DNA from: Bacteroidales bacterium | GTDB taxonomy: Bacteria > Bacteroidota > Bacteroidia > Bacteroidales > UBA7332 | Length of the DNA stretch: 64,000 bases | Assembly: GCA_028687995.1 (NCBI GenBank) | Contig: JAQTZA010000007.1 | Span: forward strand, 85,099 to 149,098 | Direction: 5' to 3' | Shown: positions 53,172-63,183 of the stretch, piece by piece | Layout: every line of letters begins with the position of its first letter | Numbering within the stretch: position 1 is the stretch's first letter | Translations under genes and position numbers: made by a program | The notes under the pieces: model-generated | Database searches by the model: none | Told to the model about the DNA's origin: nothing | Seen by the model: the letters and a program-made list of their open reading frames with translations, nothing else

Positions 53172-55022
53172 TTATTTCTTCAAAAATTTGAGTGTTTGCG
53201 TTTTATTTTCTGTAATACATTCTAAAAAATACAATCCAGACGAAAGTTTATTAGTTGAAATAACAGCCTGATTGTCTGTCGTTTTTATTTCAGATTCAAT
53301 ATGTCCTGTACTATTTCGGACGCGTAATAAGGTATCGATTCCTTTCGTGTTCAACACTACATTTATCTCATTTTTAGCCAACGAAGGAAATATTGAAACG
53401 CCTTCTTCCTTCTTCGTTTGTTTAATTGCCGTTAACTTCAATCGATTCGCCAATTGTGATTCGTAAAGCGAATTTGGAACCAAACCTCCTTTATTCTGAC
53501 CTTCCACAAAACCCAGCGGAAAGTTGGTTGCACTGATCGGATTTCCTGTAATCGACTTGGCAAAACAACCGATGGCATAATTCTGCCCGGTGGGTGGTTT
53601 CTGCAAAGCAATTTTTCCATAGGAAGATGTGACATCACAATTCCATAAAACCGAATGAACGGCTGCCCATCCATGACCAGTTCCCAAATTCACTCGATTG
53701 TAAAGCCCCAAAACAAAATCGCGTATCAAATTAATTTCTTTATGATTATCGTATAACATACCTTGTGTCCATTGACGATGACCTTCATTTGAGTTATTAA
53801 CAGCATCGGAAACACAACGTAAAAAAACATTTCCAGAAGTGGACGAAGTTCCATTCGAGACATAATGATGGCGTCCATTTCGGGCATAACAATTCTGAAA
53901 CAAGTTCAACTGAGAATAGACATAGGTGTTGAAATTATACATCCGTTCACCGGTAATGATGGCCACAGGATCAATCGCACTACAATCTATAAAAGTGCTT
54001 CTGGTACACGCTTCGGTGATAATTCCAGATTGTCCAAAATGAATAAATGTGCAGTTTTTCGCCCACGAATTCTCACAACTTTTGAATCGTGCAGCTTGCC
54101 ACGCATGATCTTCATCTTCGCCACCCAACGTTTCAATGTCGATCCTCAAATTCTCTAAACCAACCTGATTAATTAGCCCATCCACATTTGGTTTATAGAT
54201 ATACGATGCTGATATTGAATTCTTTAAGGTGTAGAAAACAGGCGCATCAATGGTTATCTGATTGCCACTTATATTGGTTATGAACCGATTATAACTGATA
54301 GGAAGCTGATTCACGACCCAACGTTCGTCTGGATCGGTCGGTGCCGATGGATCGGGATAAGGCACACCTCCCTGATTGACGGCATCAATCCACTTTTGCG
54401 TACATGGATGATAAACGATGATCCGATCGCCCACCTGATAAAGAGCTGCATTATCTACATTGAATGTAAAACTTCCAACCGGCACGATATTGTCTGTAAT
54501 AAAACTTTTCGTACCACTGAGCTGCGTTTTTCCATTTATTTGCGATGTTACGCCTAGAATTAACACATCACGCTGTGCTGGATTATTTCCTCTTGCATAA
54601 ATAATTGTAGATGTTGCAGGGTTAGCTCCGTCTCCTATTCCTCGCAGGACGATTCCATCTTTATTCACATAAATTGTACCGTACACATCATATTTTCCGG
54701 CTTGCAACAATACTGCACCTCGTATTCCGTTGCCATCCAAAGGTAGATTGCCTACATAATCAATCGCATTCTGAATATTCGACGTATTATCTCCGACTAT
54801 GGGTGATATTATTTTCACTGTCGAAACAATCGGCAATTCTACACCTCCGCCTTTGTATCCTGCATGACTAAAATCGGGTAAAATAAAACCATCTACATCG
54901 GGCTTATAGGTGAGTGAGCCATCATTCCCAACAGATAACAGAGTCGATTGCCAAGGTGTTTGTGCAAAAACATATCCCGAAACAATGAACGAAAGAGCAA
55001 CCAGAAACTGTTTTATAGTCAT
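53172..55022 (-). CDS. Right-handed beta-helix protein with T9SS domain, family not recognised
   Basis: A 616-residue secreted protein. Signal peptide (QFLVALSFIVSGYVFAQ). The N-terminal part starts like pectate-lyase-superfamily helices (NIQNAIDYVGNLPLDGN, GAVLLQAGKYDVYGTIYVN, GIVLRGIGDG). The centre holds the striking segments ARNGRHHYVSNGT, NEGHRQWTQGMLYD and LGTGHGWAAVHSVLWNCDV with conserved-looking His, Arg and Trp. A T9SS tail follows (SIFPSLAKNEIN to KFLKK). In this locus it should act on, or bind, the polymer; no classical PL6 or PL1 catalytic motif is visible. Confidence 0.75.
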   Translation of the reverse strand: MTIKQFLVALSFIVSGYVFAQTPWQSTLLSVGNDGSLTYKPDVDGFILPDFSHAGYKGGGVELPIVSTVKIISPIVGDNTSNIQNAIDYVGNLPLDGNGIRGAVLLQAGKYDVYGTIYVNKDGIVLRGIGDGANPATSTIIYARGNNPAQRDVLILGVTSQINGKTQLSGTKSFITDNIVPVGSFTFNVDNAALYQVGDRIIVYHPCTQKWIDAVNQGGVPYPDPSAPTDPDERWVVNQLPISYNRFITNISGNQITIDAPVFYTLKNSISASYIYKPNVDGLINQVGLENLRIDIETLGGEDEDHAWQAARFKSCENSWAKNCTFIHFGQSGIITEACTRSTFIDCSAIDPVAIITGERMYNFNTYVYSQLNLFQNCYARNGRHHYVSNGTSSTSGNVFLRCVSDAVNNSNEGHRQWTQGMLYDNHKEINLIRDFVLGLYNRVNLGTGHGWAAVHSVLWNCDVTSSYGKIALQKPPTGQNYAIGCFAKSITGNPISATNFPLGFVEGQNKGGLVPNSLYESQLANRLKLTAIKQTKKEEGVSIFPSLAKNEINVVLNTKGIDTLLRVRNSTGHIESEIKTTDNQAVISTNKLSSGLYFLECITENKTQTLKFLKK

Positions 55023-55067
55023 TATCTGTCGGATAATTGATTATGTGATTTGCTTATAAATAGAGAC

Positions 55068-57458
55068 TTATTTCAACCCAATGTTTCCACCATCTGTGGC
55101 TTTTGACAAAAGAGTTGACTTTTTAGACAGTGCAAATCCAACTTTCTCAAACTTCGGATTGTCATAAATCAGGTTTTCACTTTTTGCTCCAGCATCTGTT
55201 TTTGGTTTCAAGCAATCGTACAGGCAACAATTAGCGATACTATTTTTATCACCTGATAATTTTACCGTAGTTTTGGCCAACGAATTGCTGATAATTGAAT
55301 TAGTGATAGAGACATTCACAATTCCAGTCAGTTTAAGGATGGTTTGTTTCTCGTCTTTGCCGATTTCATTCAACACGCAATGATTGATGCGCAGGGTACC
55401 GCCCAAAGTTGATTCATCGTTTCCACCCCGATAAAAATCAATCAGATATTGTGAGAAATTATCAAAAAGAGTGTTTTCAAAAACAATATTTTCCGCACTG
55501 TATTTGCCAATATCCTCTTTCTCTTCACCCAAACTAAATCCACGATATGTATCTCTAAAAATTGAGTTTGTAATCTTTATTGAATCAGCAATTGTTCCTT
55601 TATATGCTTTGTAAAAGGCTCCTGTTTCGACATTAAAATCGAATAGTTCACAGCGATCTATCATCAACGAATAACCATTTGCACCCTCTTTCGAAGTGAT
55701 AATTCCATATTTTGCGGGAAATGTAGCTTTATTATCTCCGTTCATTGCAATTCCTTGAAGAAGCAGTGTTGCGTCACCCGAAATTTCGAAAAACGCGCCA
55801 TTAGCTCGGTCGAGTTGCATTTTAAGTTCGGGTTTTGTTTTACAATTGACTGATGCTCTAATCGTAATGCTTTTGCTGATAACGCTTTTGCGAGTCAACA
55901 AATGAACACCTTCCACTAATTCGAGAATGTCGCCTGCTTTGGCTTTTTTAAGGGCTTGAGTGAGAATATCGGTACCAGCAGCAACAGGAATGATTTTCCC
56001 TTCAACTTTTGATTTTCTCGACAATTGAGTTTGAGGTTTATACCAATTCGGCCCACAATTCTTAGCACTGGCTATTTCGAAACTATTTTTCTCGTCCTTA
56101 TTTTGAAAAGCACCAATCACAGCCGAACCGCGCAATGCTCCTAGAATATCAAATTTCACGAATGGCAATTTCTTCGCTTTCGCAGCTGTGTAAACCATAC
56201 TATACCCATCTACTACCGAATTGAGCAATGCTCCTTCAGCCGTTCCTTTGCCTTTCAAAAGTCCACTTTTACTAATCATCAGATTATTCTCAAGAGTAAT
56301 TCCGTCAGCATTTGCATAACTTTTTGTCAATTCCGGCTCATTCGGACTATAAACCAAATTGTTAATCAACATTGTACTTTGTGGCGCAACAATTCTGTTT
56401 CGTTCTTCCACACCGACACAAAAACGCCAAGGAAGTACACACTCATAATAGGTGTTATTTGCCACAATCACATTTTTCACTGGTGCGTAACCGTTTTGTG
56501 GAGAGTCGGGAATGGCATTCATAATGGTGAGTGCCGACCTGAAATCTTCGCCTCCCAATTTGTAGAAAAAGTTATTAAAAATGATGTGACCTTCGTTAAT
56601 AACCCGTACCCCGCCGGTAAATGGTTTTCCATTGCCAATAAACCAATTGCCGGATACAATGGCTCGGTTCCCGTGGCGCAAAACGAGACTGCCTTCGCAT
56701 TCGAAGAACGTATTGTTGAAATATTTATTGTCGCACGATTTGTTCGAAATAATCTCCACTTCACCGTTGCATCTCTCAAAATAGTTGCTCTCCACCACCG
56801 TTTCTGAGCTATTTGTGCACACTTGACTCGTTCCAATGCGAATGGTTTCACCGCCATTTGATCCTAATCTGGGTCGATGACCGAAATAATTATGGGTAAT
56901 CAGGTGGTGATTATTCATCGAATTAGAGTCGTTTGGCCAAACGACCAAGGTTGTTCCCTCGTTTGATTTTCCACCAAAATAGCAATATTTGATCGTATTA
57001 TTTTTACCCCACAATCCAATCCAATGGTCTGCAGAATCCTTTGCATTTTGGCTATATCCATCGATGACGCAATGGGTCAGTACCGAGTGATAAGCATACT
57101 CTTTGGAGCTGGTTTTAAAGTCAATCACCGTTCCTCTTGGTGTTCTGCCATTCACAAAAGTCAATCCTGAAATTTGCAACCATTCACCCGATAATTGAAG
57201 AGAAGAATTCCCTTCGATAGTCACCTTGCCAGGTGTTTCTGCTACCAAATTGATGTATTTTCCGGATTCACCTTTTCCTTTAAAAATGATTTTCGCATCT
57301 TGCCAAACGCCATTTGCCAAAATGATTGAGTCGCCAGCAATCAGCGTTTTTACATTTACGTTATATTCGTTTATATCATTTACCTTAACACTTTTTGCAA
57401 ACGAAGAAACGGATGCAAATGAGATAAAAAGTGATAAAGTCAGCAGTTTATAGTTCAT
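55068..57458 (-). CDS. Two-domain PL6-family lyase
   Basis: A 796-residue protein; ATG 57458 starts the signal peptide (KLLTLSLFISFASVSSFA) and the longer frame would run through the upstream control region. The first beta-helix (about 20-400) has the PL6 segments AGDSIILANGVWQDAKIIFK, WIGLWGKNNTIKYCYFGGKS, NYFGHRPRLG, GEVEIISNKSCDNKY (Lys) and LVLRHGNRAIVSGNW (Arg). The second beta-helix domain (about 450-790) recalls AlyGC, the two-domain PL6 exolyase. No T9SS tail, so periplasmic. Follows the SusE-position lipoprotein gene with its own possible control site. Confidence 0.9.
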   Translation of the reverse strand: MNYKLLTLSLFISFASVSSFAKSVKVNDINEYNVNVKTLIAGDSIILANGVWQDAKIIFKGKGESGKYINLVAETPGKVTIEGNSSLQLSGEWLQISGLTFVNGRTPRGTVIDFKTSSKEYAYHSVLTHCVIDGYSQNAKDSADHWIGLWGKNNTIKYCYFGGKSNEGTTLVVWPNDSNSMNNHHLITHNYFGHRPRLGSNGGETIRIGTSQVCTNSSETVVESNYFERCNGEVEIISNKSCDNKYFNNTFFECEGSLVLRHGNRAIVSGNWFIGNGKPFTGGVRVINEGHIIFNNFFYKLGGEDFRSALTIMNAIPDSPQNGYAPVKNVIVANNTYYECVLPWRFCVGVEERNRIVAPQSTMLINNLVYSPNEPELTKSYANADGITLENNLMISKSGLLKGKGTAEGALLNSVVDGYSMVYTAAKAKKLPFVKFDILGALRGSAVIGAFQNKDEKNSFEIASAKNCGPNWYKPQTQLSRKSKVEGKIIPVAAGTDILTQALKKAKAGDILELVEGVHLLTRKSVISKSITIRASVNCKTKPELKMQLDRANGAFFEISGDATLLLQGIAMNGDNKATFPAKYGIITSKEGANGYSLMIDRCELFDFNVETGAFYKAYKGTIADSIKITNSIFRDTYRGFSLGEEKEDIGKYSAENIVFENTLFDNFSQYLIDFYRGGNDESTLGGTLRINHCVLNEIGKDEKQTILKLTGIVNVSITNSIISNSLAKTTVKLSGDKNSIANCCLYDCLKPKTDAGAKSENLIYDNPKFEKVGFALSKKSTLLSKATDGGNIGLK

Positions 57459-57508
57459 TAGTTTGTAGTTTGAATATGAAAATAGAGAGATTGAAATAAC
57501 CCATCGTT

Positions 57509-57535
57509 CCGATCGACCAAATATTGACCGAAACG
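57509..57535 (-). promoter_or_regulatory. Degenerate operator ahead of the PL6 gene
   Basis: GATCGACCAAA at 57511-57521 keeps the right half of the palindrome (GACCAA) but the left half is changed; a second GACCGAAA lies 17 bp downstream in register. No clean -7 box. Possible weak internal control site. Confidence 0.35.
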
Positions 57536-57547
57536 ACAAGGATGATT

Positions 57548-58150
57548 TTATTTGATAATGGCGTCGTTAAAAGCTTTTTGTGCTGCAGTCAAAACAATTA
57601 CAGCATCTGCCACTTGCCTGTCGACCGTTGCACTTGCGCCTCGAATGGCTTTTGCCGCAGTGATAGCATTTGTAAAAGTAGTTTTTGCCTCAGTTGACAC
57701 TTGGCCCACAGCACTACCTTCTACAGTTGCAGAATTTAGTGCATCAGCAGCTACAATTACATCATTAAGCGGACGTCTATCGGACAACCATAAACTGCCA
57801 TTAAATGCCTTACCTGCTGTAGTTATGGATTTGTTTCCAGCAACCAACTCTTCGATGGTCACATCTGCTTTGTAGATAATGGCAGAGTCCGCTTTCAAAA
57901 CCGTTAAATAATCGGATTTGTAGCTATCAAAAGTCGTATTGCTTTTAAAATCACCTTTATTATAACCGACCACACAACTGTACACAACAGCCAATTGTGC
58001 ATCTACAAACTCTTTTTGTTGTTGTTTGTATTCCGATAAGGTTTTGGGTACAATCAATGTTACATCGTCTTTCACGGTGCAAGAGCTGAAATTTAATATA
58101 TAAATTGCTCCGAGAAGGATAAAAATTATTTTTCTAAAAATGGTTTTCAT
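57548..58150 (-). CDS. SusE-position lipoprotein
   Basis: A 200-residue lipoprotein (lipobox NFSSC, Cys24; ATG 58150 preferred to an in-frame TTG). The body is helical and Ala-rich, with two similar segments LNSATVEGSAVGQVSTEAK and ATVDRQVADAVIVLTAAQ that resemble FIVAR/DUF4972-type helical repeats. Directly after susD, this is where SusE-like surface glycan-binding proteins are encoded, so an accessory binding or spacer role at the outer membrane is inferred. Confidence 0.68.
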   Translation of the reverse strand: MKTIFRKIIFILLGAIYILNFSSCTVKDDVTLIVPKTLSEYKQQQKEFVDAQLAVVYSCVVGYNKGDFKSNTTFDSYKSDYLTVLKADSAIIYKADVTIEELVAGNKSITTAGKAFNGSLWLSDRRPLNDVIVAADALNSATVEGSAVGQVSTEAKTTFTNAITAAKAIRGASATVDRQVADAVIVLTAAQKAFNDAIIK

Positions 58151-58169
58151 AATAATCAATTTTGGAGGA

Positions 58170-59708
58170 TTAATAACCAGGATTTTGAGGAATCACCAAC
58201 TCGTTGTTCGTGTCAATTTCTGTTTGAGGAATTGGCAACAACAATCGTTCATTGATATAAAACCTTTGCTCCGGCATCGGTAGCGGATTATAGTCTGCAT
58301 AAAGCAATAACCAGTCCGTTTCGAACGTATGTTTTCTCAATACCTCCATTGGTTTGTTTGGATTATTATACGATTTTGCCATGCGCAAAAGGTCGAACCA
58401 ACGTTGGTTTTCAAAAGCAAGCTCCAAGCGTCTTTCTTGATATACAGAATCAAGTGCCTCTTCTTTGGTCGCAAAATTCTGATATGCATCCACACCCGCT
58501 CTTGCCCTGATTCTATTCACTTCTGCACGCGCATCATCAGGATTAGCTCCCTGAGCAAGCACTTCAGCGTGAAGTAAAATAATATCTGCATAACGAATCT
58601 CGATCCAATCATTTTCCGCTTGCAAAGCCTGTGTCATCGTTGCATCCATATACTTCGTCACATAAGGTATATACGAAGTTGATGATTTCGCCCACACATC
58701 GAAACAAGTATTTCTGCGTGTGTCTTTCGGATTAGAATAGAACATGTTCATGATTTCGAACGTCGGGTTATTATTTCCCAGTGGAGTTCCTATCTTCAAG
58801 AATTTATTGGCAGAACCCTCTGGTGCAAAAGTGCCCCAGAAAGGAGATCCAATACCAGAGCTACCACCTAGGTAACGTACAGCAAAGATTACCTCTTTAT
58901 TCATCTCATTCGAAGTACTGAATATACTTGCATAAGCTCCGGCTCCTGTCAAAAGACCATATTGTGGTGCGGCTAATACCTCTTCTAAGAGTGTTTTTGC
59001 CTTTGCCAAATTTTCAGTTCCACCTAGCATCATATAGGTTTTTGCTAACAAACTTTTTGCTGCCCATTTTGTAATGCGACCTTCATCATTAGTCGAATAA
59101 GAAGCAGGCGCTTCATCCGATGCTTTGATCAAATCCGGAATGATGATTTCGTTGTAAATTTCAGAAACAGGTCTTCGCGTTAATTTTTTTGCTTCACTTG
59201 GCCCAATAACAGATGTTATTTTAAACATATCACCAAACAAATTAACCAATGTGTAGTAATGATAAGCTCTCAAAAATAGCAGTTCGCCTTCATACTGTGC
59301 ACGTTGCGATTCTACTGTTACATACGAATTATCCTTTACAGAAGGTAGTACCGCATTGATGTTCGAGAGATTTTGAAAAGTATTGTACCAATAATCTCTT
59401 AAAATGGGTAAACTAGGAGATGTGGTAAACAACGCCAAATTATTCAAATCTTGGCGGGTTGTAGAGCTAGACCCTGTTGCTGCGATACATGAATTATCAC
59501 TCCGTAGTTCGGTGTACATCCATTCATCTTTAGTAACGGTAGCTAAACCAGCATAACAGCCCAATACTCCTTGATTTATACGAGTGGGTGTGGTAAAAAA
59601 GTTTACTTGTGTCAAAACAGATTCAGGTTTATCTGTCAGAAAATCAGTACAAGCCGAGAAGCTCAACAAACCTGCCAATGTGATTAATATTCCTATTTTA
59701 TTTTTCAT
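58170..59708 (-). CDS. susD: SusD-like surface glycan-binding lipoprotein
   Basis: The lid partner of SusC, binding oligosaccharides at the cell surface. 512 residues; ATG 59708 gives the lipoprotein signal GLLSFSACTDFL (Cys20). SusD/RagB family features are the TPR-like helices with AQYEGELLFLRAYHYYTLVN and KWAAKSLLAKTYMML, and the C-terminal QERRLELAFENQRWFDLLRM and ERLLLPIPQTEID. It lies 33 bp after its SusC-like gene. Confidence 0.95.
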   Translation of the reverse strand: MKNKIGILITLAGLLSFSACTDFLTDKPESVLTQVNFFTTPTRINQGVLGCYAGLATVTKDEWMYTELRSDNSCIAATGSSSTTRQDLNNLALFTTSPSLPILRDYWYNTFQNLSNINAVLPSVKDNSYVTVESQRAQYEGELLFLRAYHYYTLVNLFGDMFKITSVIGPSEAKKLTRRPVSEIYNEIIIPDLIKASDEAPASYSTNDEGRITKWAAKSLLAKTYMMLGGTENLAKAKTLLEEVLAAPQYGLLTGAGAYASIFSTSNEMNKEVIFAVRYLGGSSGIGSPFWGTFAPEGSANKFLKIGTPLGNNNPTFEIMNMFYSNPKDTRRNTCFDVWAKSSTSYIPYVTKYMDATMTQALQAENDWIEIRYADIILLHAEVLAQGANPDDARAEVNRIRARAGVDAYQNFATKEEALDSVYQERRLELAFENQRWFDLLRMAKSYNNPNKPMEVLRKHTFETDWLLLYADYNPLPMPEQRFYINERLLLPIPQTEIDTNNELVIPQNPGY

Positions 59709-59831
59709 GTGATTATTTTTATTTTTAAAATTAAGGACACATGCAACTCGCATATACATGAAGTGTAGTTCTAATAACTGCTTTAATGCTCGTTTCATAA
59801 TAATTTCAATTTAAACTGTGCTTTTCTTATG

Positions 59832-62800
59832 TTAGAAACTGATGTCAACACCAATGGTATAAGTTCTATTGAGTGGGAATACACCACGTTGGTAGCCATC
59901 GAGCAATGGACTGCTGTAGTTACTGCTTGTTTTCCGAGCTTCAGGATTTACGCCTCTATAATTAGCGGCCATAATATAAATCATGTTTTGAGCGGAAACA
60001 TACGCTCTCAATCCACTAATGCCCATTTTCTTTGTAATTCGTGGAGAAACTTTGTACCCCAACGAGAAATCACGAAGTGCTGCATACGAAGCGTCTTCTA
60101 TACAATAATCTGTAAGTAGTAAATCTCCACCAGCTGTGGTTGTAGAGTAGACTGTTTTTCCATCACCTGGAAACATCGGACTTACATATCGATTATCGGT
60201 ATATGCTTTGTTCAAGCGGAGTTGTTCGTTGTAGTAAATATTTCCATTTATTACTTCTCCACCCTGAACACCTTGCCACAAAATGCTCAAATCAAAGTTT
60301 CTGTAATTAAAGGTATTGGTCATCCCCCATGTAAAATCAGGGAATGGACTTCCCAAGACAACCCGATCTTCTGTGTCTAATTTGTTATCTCCATTGGCAT
60401 TCACCACCTTCAAACCGCCCACTGTTGGAATGAATTTTGAATAGGTAAATGGTACATTATTCGCATCTTTCAACGCTTTAGCAGCAGCCACTTCTTCGAA
60501 AGTGGTATACACTCCATCGCTTTTCCATCCATAAAATTGAATAGCTGGTTGACCGACAATTGCACGATACACTTCACTACGCTCCCCGAAATTATCCTCT
60601 TTCTCCTTATCACCATAGTTTAACAATGTATTTTTGTTTGTAGAGAAATTGGCTGTCGTTTTCCATTTGAAATTTTTTGAATCTACGTTCGTAGTGCTTA
60701 GTTCTATTTCAATTCCCTTATTGTTTACTTTTCCAATATTATTCCAAAATGATTGGTGACCAGTAATGTACATGGCTGGTTGTTGAAGCAACAGTTGGAT
60801 GGTGTTAGAATTATAGTATTCAACAGATAAATTCAAACGGCTATTGAAAAAACCAAAATCGAAACCGTAGTTTGCTTCTTCTGTTTGTTCCCAGGTAATA
60901 TCTGGATTACCTAATGCAGTGCTGTTTGAAGACATCCCAGCCGATAAGGAACCATTACCTTTTCCACTTATATAGTTGCTTGTATTTACTATATTCATAT
61001 AAGAATATTGAGGGATATTGTTATTCCCTGTCAAACCATAACTTGCACGAATTTTCAGATTTGTGAGCCAATCATACTGTTTCAAGAATTTCTCTTCTGA
61101 TGCTCTCCAACCAATGGAAGCTGAGGGGAAAGTTCCCCATTGGTGACCTTCAGCAAATTTAGAGCTACCATCCGAACGAATACTGGAAGAAAATATATAT
61201 TTACCTTTATAAGAGTAGTTGATTCTACCTAATAACGAAACTAATGCCTCTGAATAGTAATACGAAGTTGTACCATTTACAGAAGGACTATCGAGCAAAA
61301 GCTGAGAAGCAAGATTAAACGATAGCATCTCTTCATCTGGGAAGTTTGTGGCAACGATTTGATTAAACTTGTCACCTGTTTTTTGCATGGTAAATCCAAT
61401 CAATCCACCGAATTCATGATCTTCATACTTCTTTGAATAATTTAATGTATTTTCTGATAATAAATCAGTGTGTAAAGTAGTTTGTCTCATCAACGCATTG
61501 GGGACACCAGCTTTGCTAGCCGATGTCTGAGCCTTGTTATTGTATTCTCGATACGAAAGATATGATCCGTTTGAAGTTTTAAATTGCAAACCGGGGAAAA
61601 GATCTATGCTCAGATACATATTGGTTTGCAACTTATAATCGTCTCTGAAAAGACTTGTCCGCTCACGAATTGATACTGGATTCTGGTTGCTCGAACTAAA
61701 TGGTGAAGCACCTGATATATTCCAAATATCACCATTATACCCTACCCCACTAATCGAAGAACCATTAAAATCACTAGGTTGAGCATAATCTCCCGCAATT
61801 TTTCCTGTCAACGCTGATGTAGCAGCATTGTGTCTGATAGGCATCCATGAAGGGAAACGCATATAATCAGTTAAATCAACTGCTGGTTTTTCTTGACGAC
61901 TATAGATTGGCGAAAGGTTGAATCCTAACGTAACAGCTTTCGACAAATTGATATCTACTTTGGCTCGCAGACTGTATTTATCATACGTGCTGTTCTTCAT
62001 TATTCCATCCTCTTTGTTGTAATTTCCTGAAACAAAATATTTCAAGTTTTTATCACCACCTGAAGCACTCAACTGATAATTTTGAATCAATCCGTAATTT
62101 CTTAATCCTTCATCCAACCAATTCGTAGGCTGATCGATATAATTCTTCATAATTAAATAAGCCGCTCTTTCAGGATCGGTTATTTTATTGAATAACATAG
62201 TTGCGGTTGTACCGTCAACTGCCGGATCCTGTTGACGTTGAGAAGCTTCTTTATAAAGTAAAGCGGTGTACTCTTCTGTGCTCATCATATCCGGCAAATT
62301 CAAAGCCGTGCGCACACCTGAATACATTTTGAACGTATATTTCGGTTTTTTAATATTTCCGCTTTTTGTCGTAACCAATATTACACCACCCGCGGCGCGT
62401 GAACCATATAATGCCGCAGATGCTGCATCTTTTAGCACTTCTATTGATTCTACATCACCCATGCTGACCATTGAGAGTCCATCTTCTACTGGAAAACCAT
62501 CGACCACAATCAGCGGAGAACTATTTGCACTAATTGAGCCTAATCCACGAACACGGATTTGAGGTGCTTCCCCAGCTTGTGGGTCTGTATTGATTATCTG
62601 AACACCCGCCAATTTTCCTTGAAGAGCTTGATCTGCACGCGAAACTGCTATCTCGTCCAATTTCTCATTTTTCAAAGAAGAGACAGCGCCCGTAAGGTGC
62701 GATTTTTTCTGAGTTCCGTAAGCAACCACGACAACTTCATCCATTAATTTTGAATCTTCCAGCAGACTTACATTTATAACAGTTGAACCAGCTGTTGATT

Positions 62801-63071
62801 TTTCTATAGATTTGAAGCCAATGTAAGAGAATACCAATGTAGATTTGGAGTTTGGGACATTAATTGAATATTTTCCGTCAATATCCGAAATTGTGCCGGT
62901 TTGACTTCCCTTTACAGTAATATTTACACCGATCAACGGCTCTTTATTATTATCCGTAATCAGTCCAGTCACTTTTGTTTGAGCATTTGCCCCAAAAATA
63001 GAAAGGCAAAAAAGAATGAACAACCACGTCGTATTTGTTAAAAACCGGACGTTTTTTTTCTGTTTTTTCAT
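59832..63071 (-). CDS. susC: SusC-like TonB-dependent oligosaccharide transporter
   Basis: A 1079-residue outer-membrane importer. Signal peptide to about 31 (CLSIFGANA), carboxypeptidase-regulatory-like domain (32-115, DNNKEPLIGVNITVKGSQTG, VFSYIGFKSIE), a TonB-box-like VVVAYGTQKKS, the plug with QIRVRGLGSISANSSPLIVV and the SusC signature DAASAALYGSRAAGGVILV, then the barrel to TYTIGVDISF. First gene of the locus' transport operon, 204 bp from the regulator gene, with the operator pair just upstream. Confidence 0.96.
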   Translation of the reverse strand: MKKQKKNVRFLTNTTWLFILFCLSIFGANAQTKVTGLITDNNKEPLIGVNITVKGSQTGTISDIDGKYSINVPNSKSTLVFSYIGFKSIEKSTAGSTVINVSLLEDSKLMDEVVVVAYGTQKKSHLTGAVSSLKNEKLDEIAVSRADQALQGKLAGVQIINTDPQAGEAPQIRVRGLGSISANSSPLIVVDGFPVEDGLSMVSMGDVESIEVLKDAASAALYGSRAAGGVILVTTKSGNIKKPKYTFKMYSGVRTALNLPDMMSTEEYTALLYKEASQRQQDPAVDGTTATMLFNKITDPERAAYLIMKNYIDQPTNWLDEGLRNYGLIQNYQLSASGGDKNLKYFVSGNYNKEDGIMKNSTYDKYSLRAKVDINLSKAVTLGFNLSPIYSRQEKPAVDLTDYMRFPSWMPIRHNAATSALTGKIAGDYAQPSDFNGSSISGVGYNGDIWNISGASPFSSSNQNPVSIRERTSLFRDDYKLQTNMYLSIDLFPGLQFKTSNGSYLSYREYNNKAQTSASKAGVPNALMRQTTLHTDLLSENTLNYSKKYEDHEFGGLIGFTMQKTGDKFNQIVATNFPDEEMLSFNLASQLLLDSPSVNGTTSYYYSEALVSLLGRINYSYKGKYIFSSSIRSDGSSKFAEGHQWGTFPSASIGWRASEEKFLKQYDWLTNLKIRASYGLTGNNNIPQYSYMNIVNTSNYISGKGNGSLSAGMSSNSTALGNPDITWEQTEEANYGFDFGFFNSRLNLSVEYYNSNTIQLLLQQPAMYITGHQSFWNNIGKVNNKGIEIELSTTNVDSKNFKWKTTANFSTNKNTLLNYGDKEKEDNFGERSEVYRAIVGQPAIQFYGWKSDGVYTTFEEVAAAKALKDANNVPFTYSKFIPTVGGLKVVNANGDNKLDTEDRVVLGSPFPDFTWGMTNTFNYRNFDLSILWQGVQGGEVINGNIYYNEQLRLNKAYTDNRYVSPMFPGDGKTVYSTTTAGGDLLLTDYCIEDASYAALRDFSLGYKVSPRITKKMGISGLRAYVSAQNMIYIMAANYRGVNPEARKTSSNYSSPLLDGYQRGVFPLNRTYTIGVDISF

Positions 63072-63099
63072 TTATTGATTGATTTAAGGTTTTTCAATA

Positions 63100-63155
63100 T
63101 TGGTAAACCAATATATTTGGTCGACCAAAAATAGTGCTAAGTTTTAAGTTTGCAA
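63100..63155 (-). promoter_or_regulatory. Promoter and operator pair of the susC operon
   Basis: TTGGTAAACCAA (63100-63111) and TTGGTCGACCAA (63117-63128), 17 bp apart. The minus-strand -7 box TATTTTTG (63126-63133) overlaps the second, and TTG (63153-63155) is 19 bp further upstream. The ATG of susC is 28 bp past the first operator. Confidence 0.85.
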
Positions 63156-63183
63156 TAGAAAAACCAGATTATTTTTACTTTTC

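Noticed and set aside
56379..56807. 142-codon plus-strand frame inside the PL6 gene
   Set aside because: Shadow frame opposite the catalytic beta-helix repeats.
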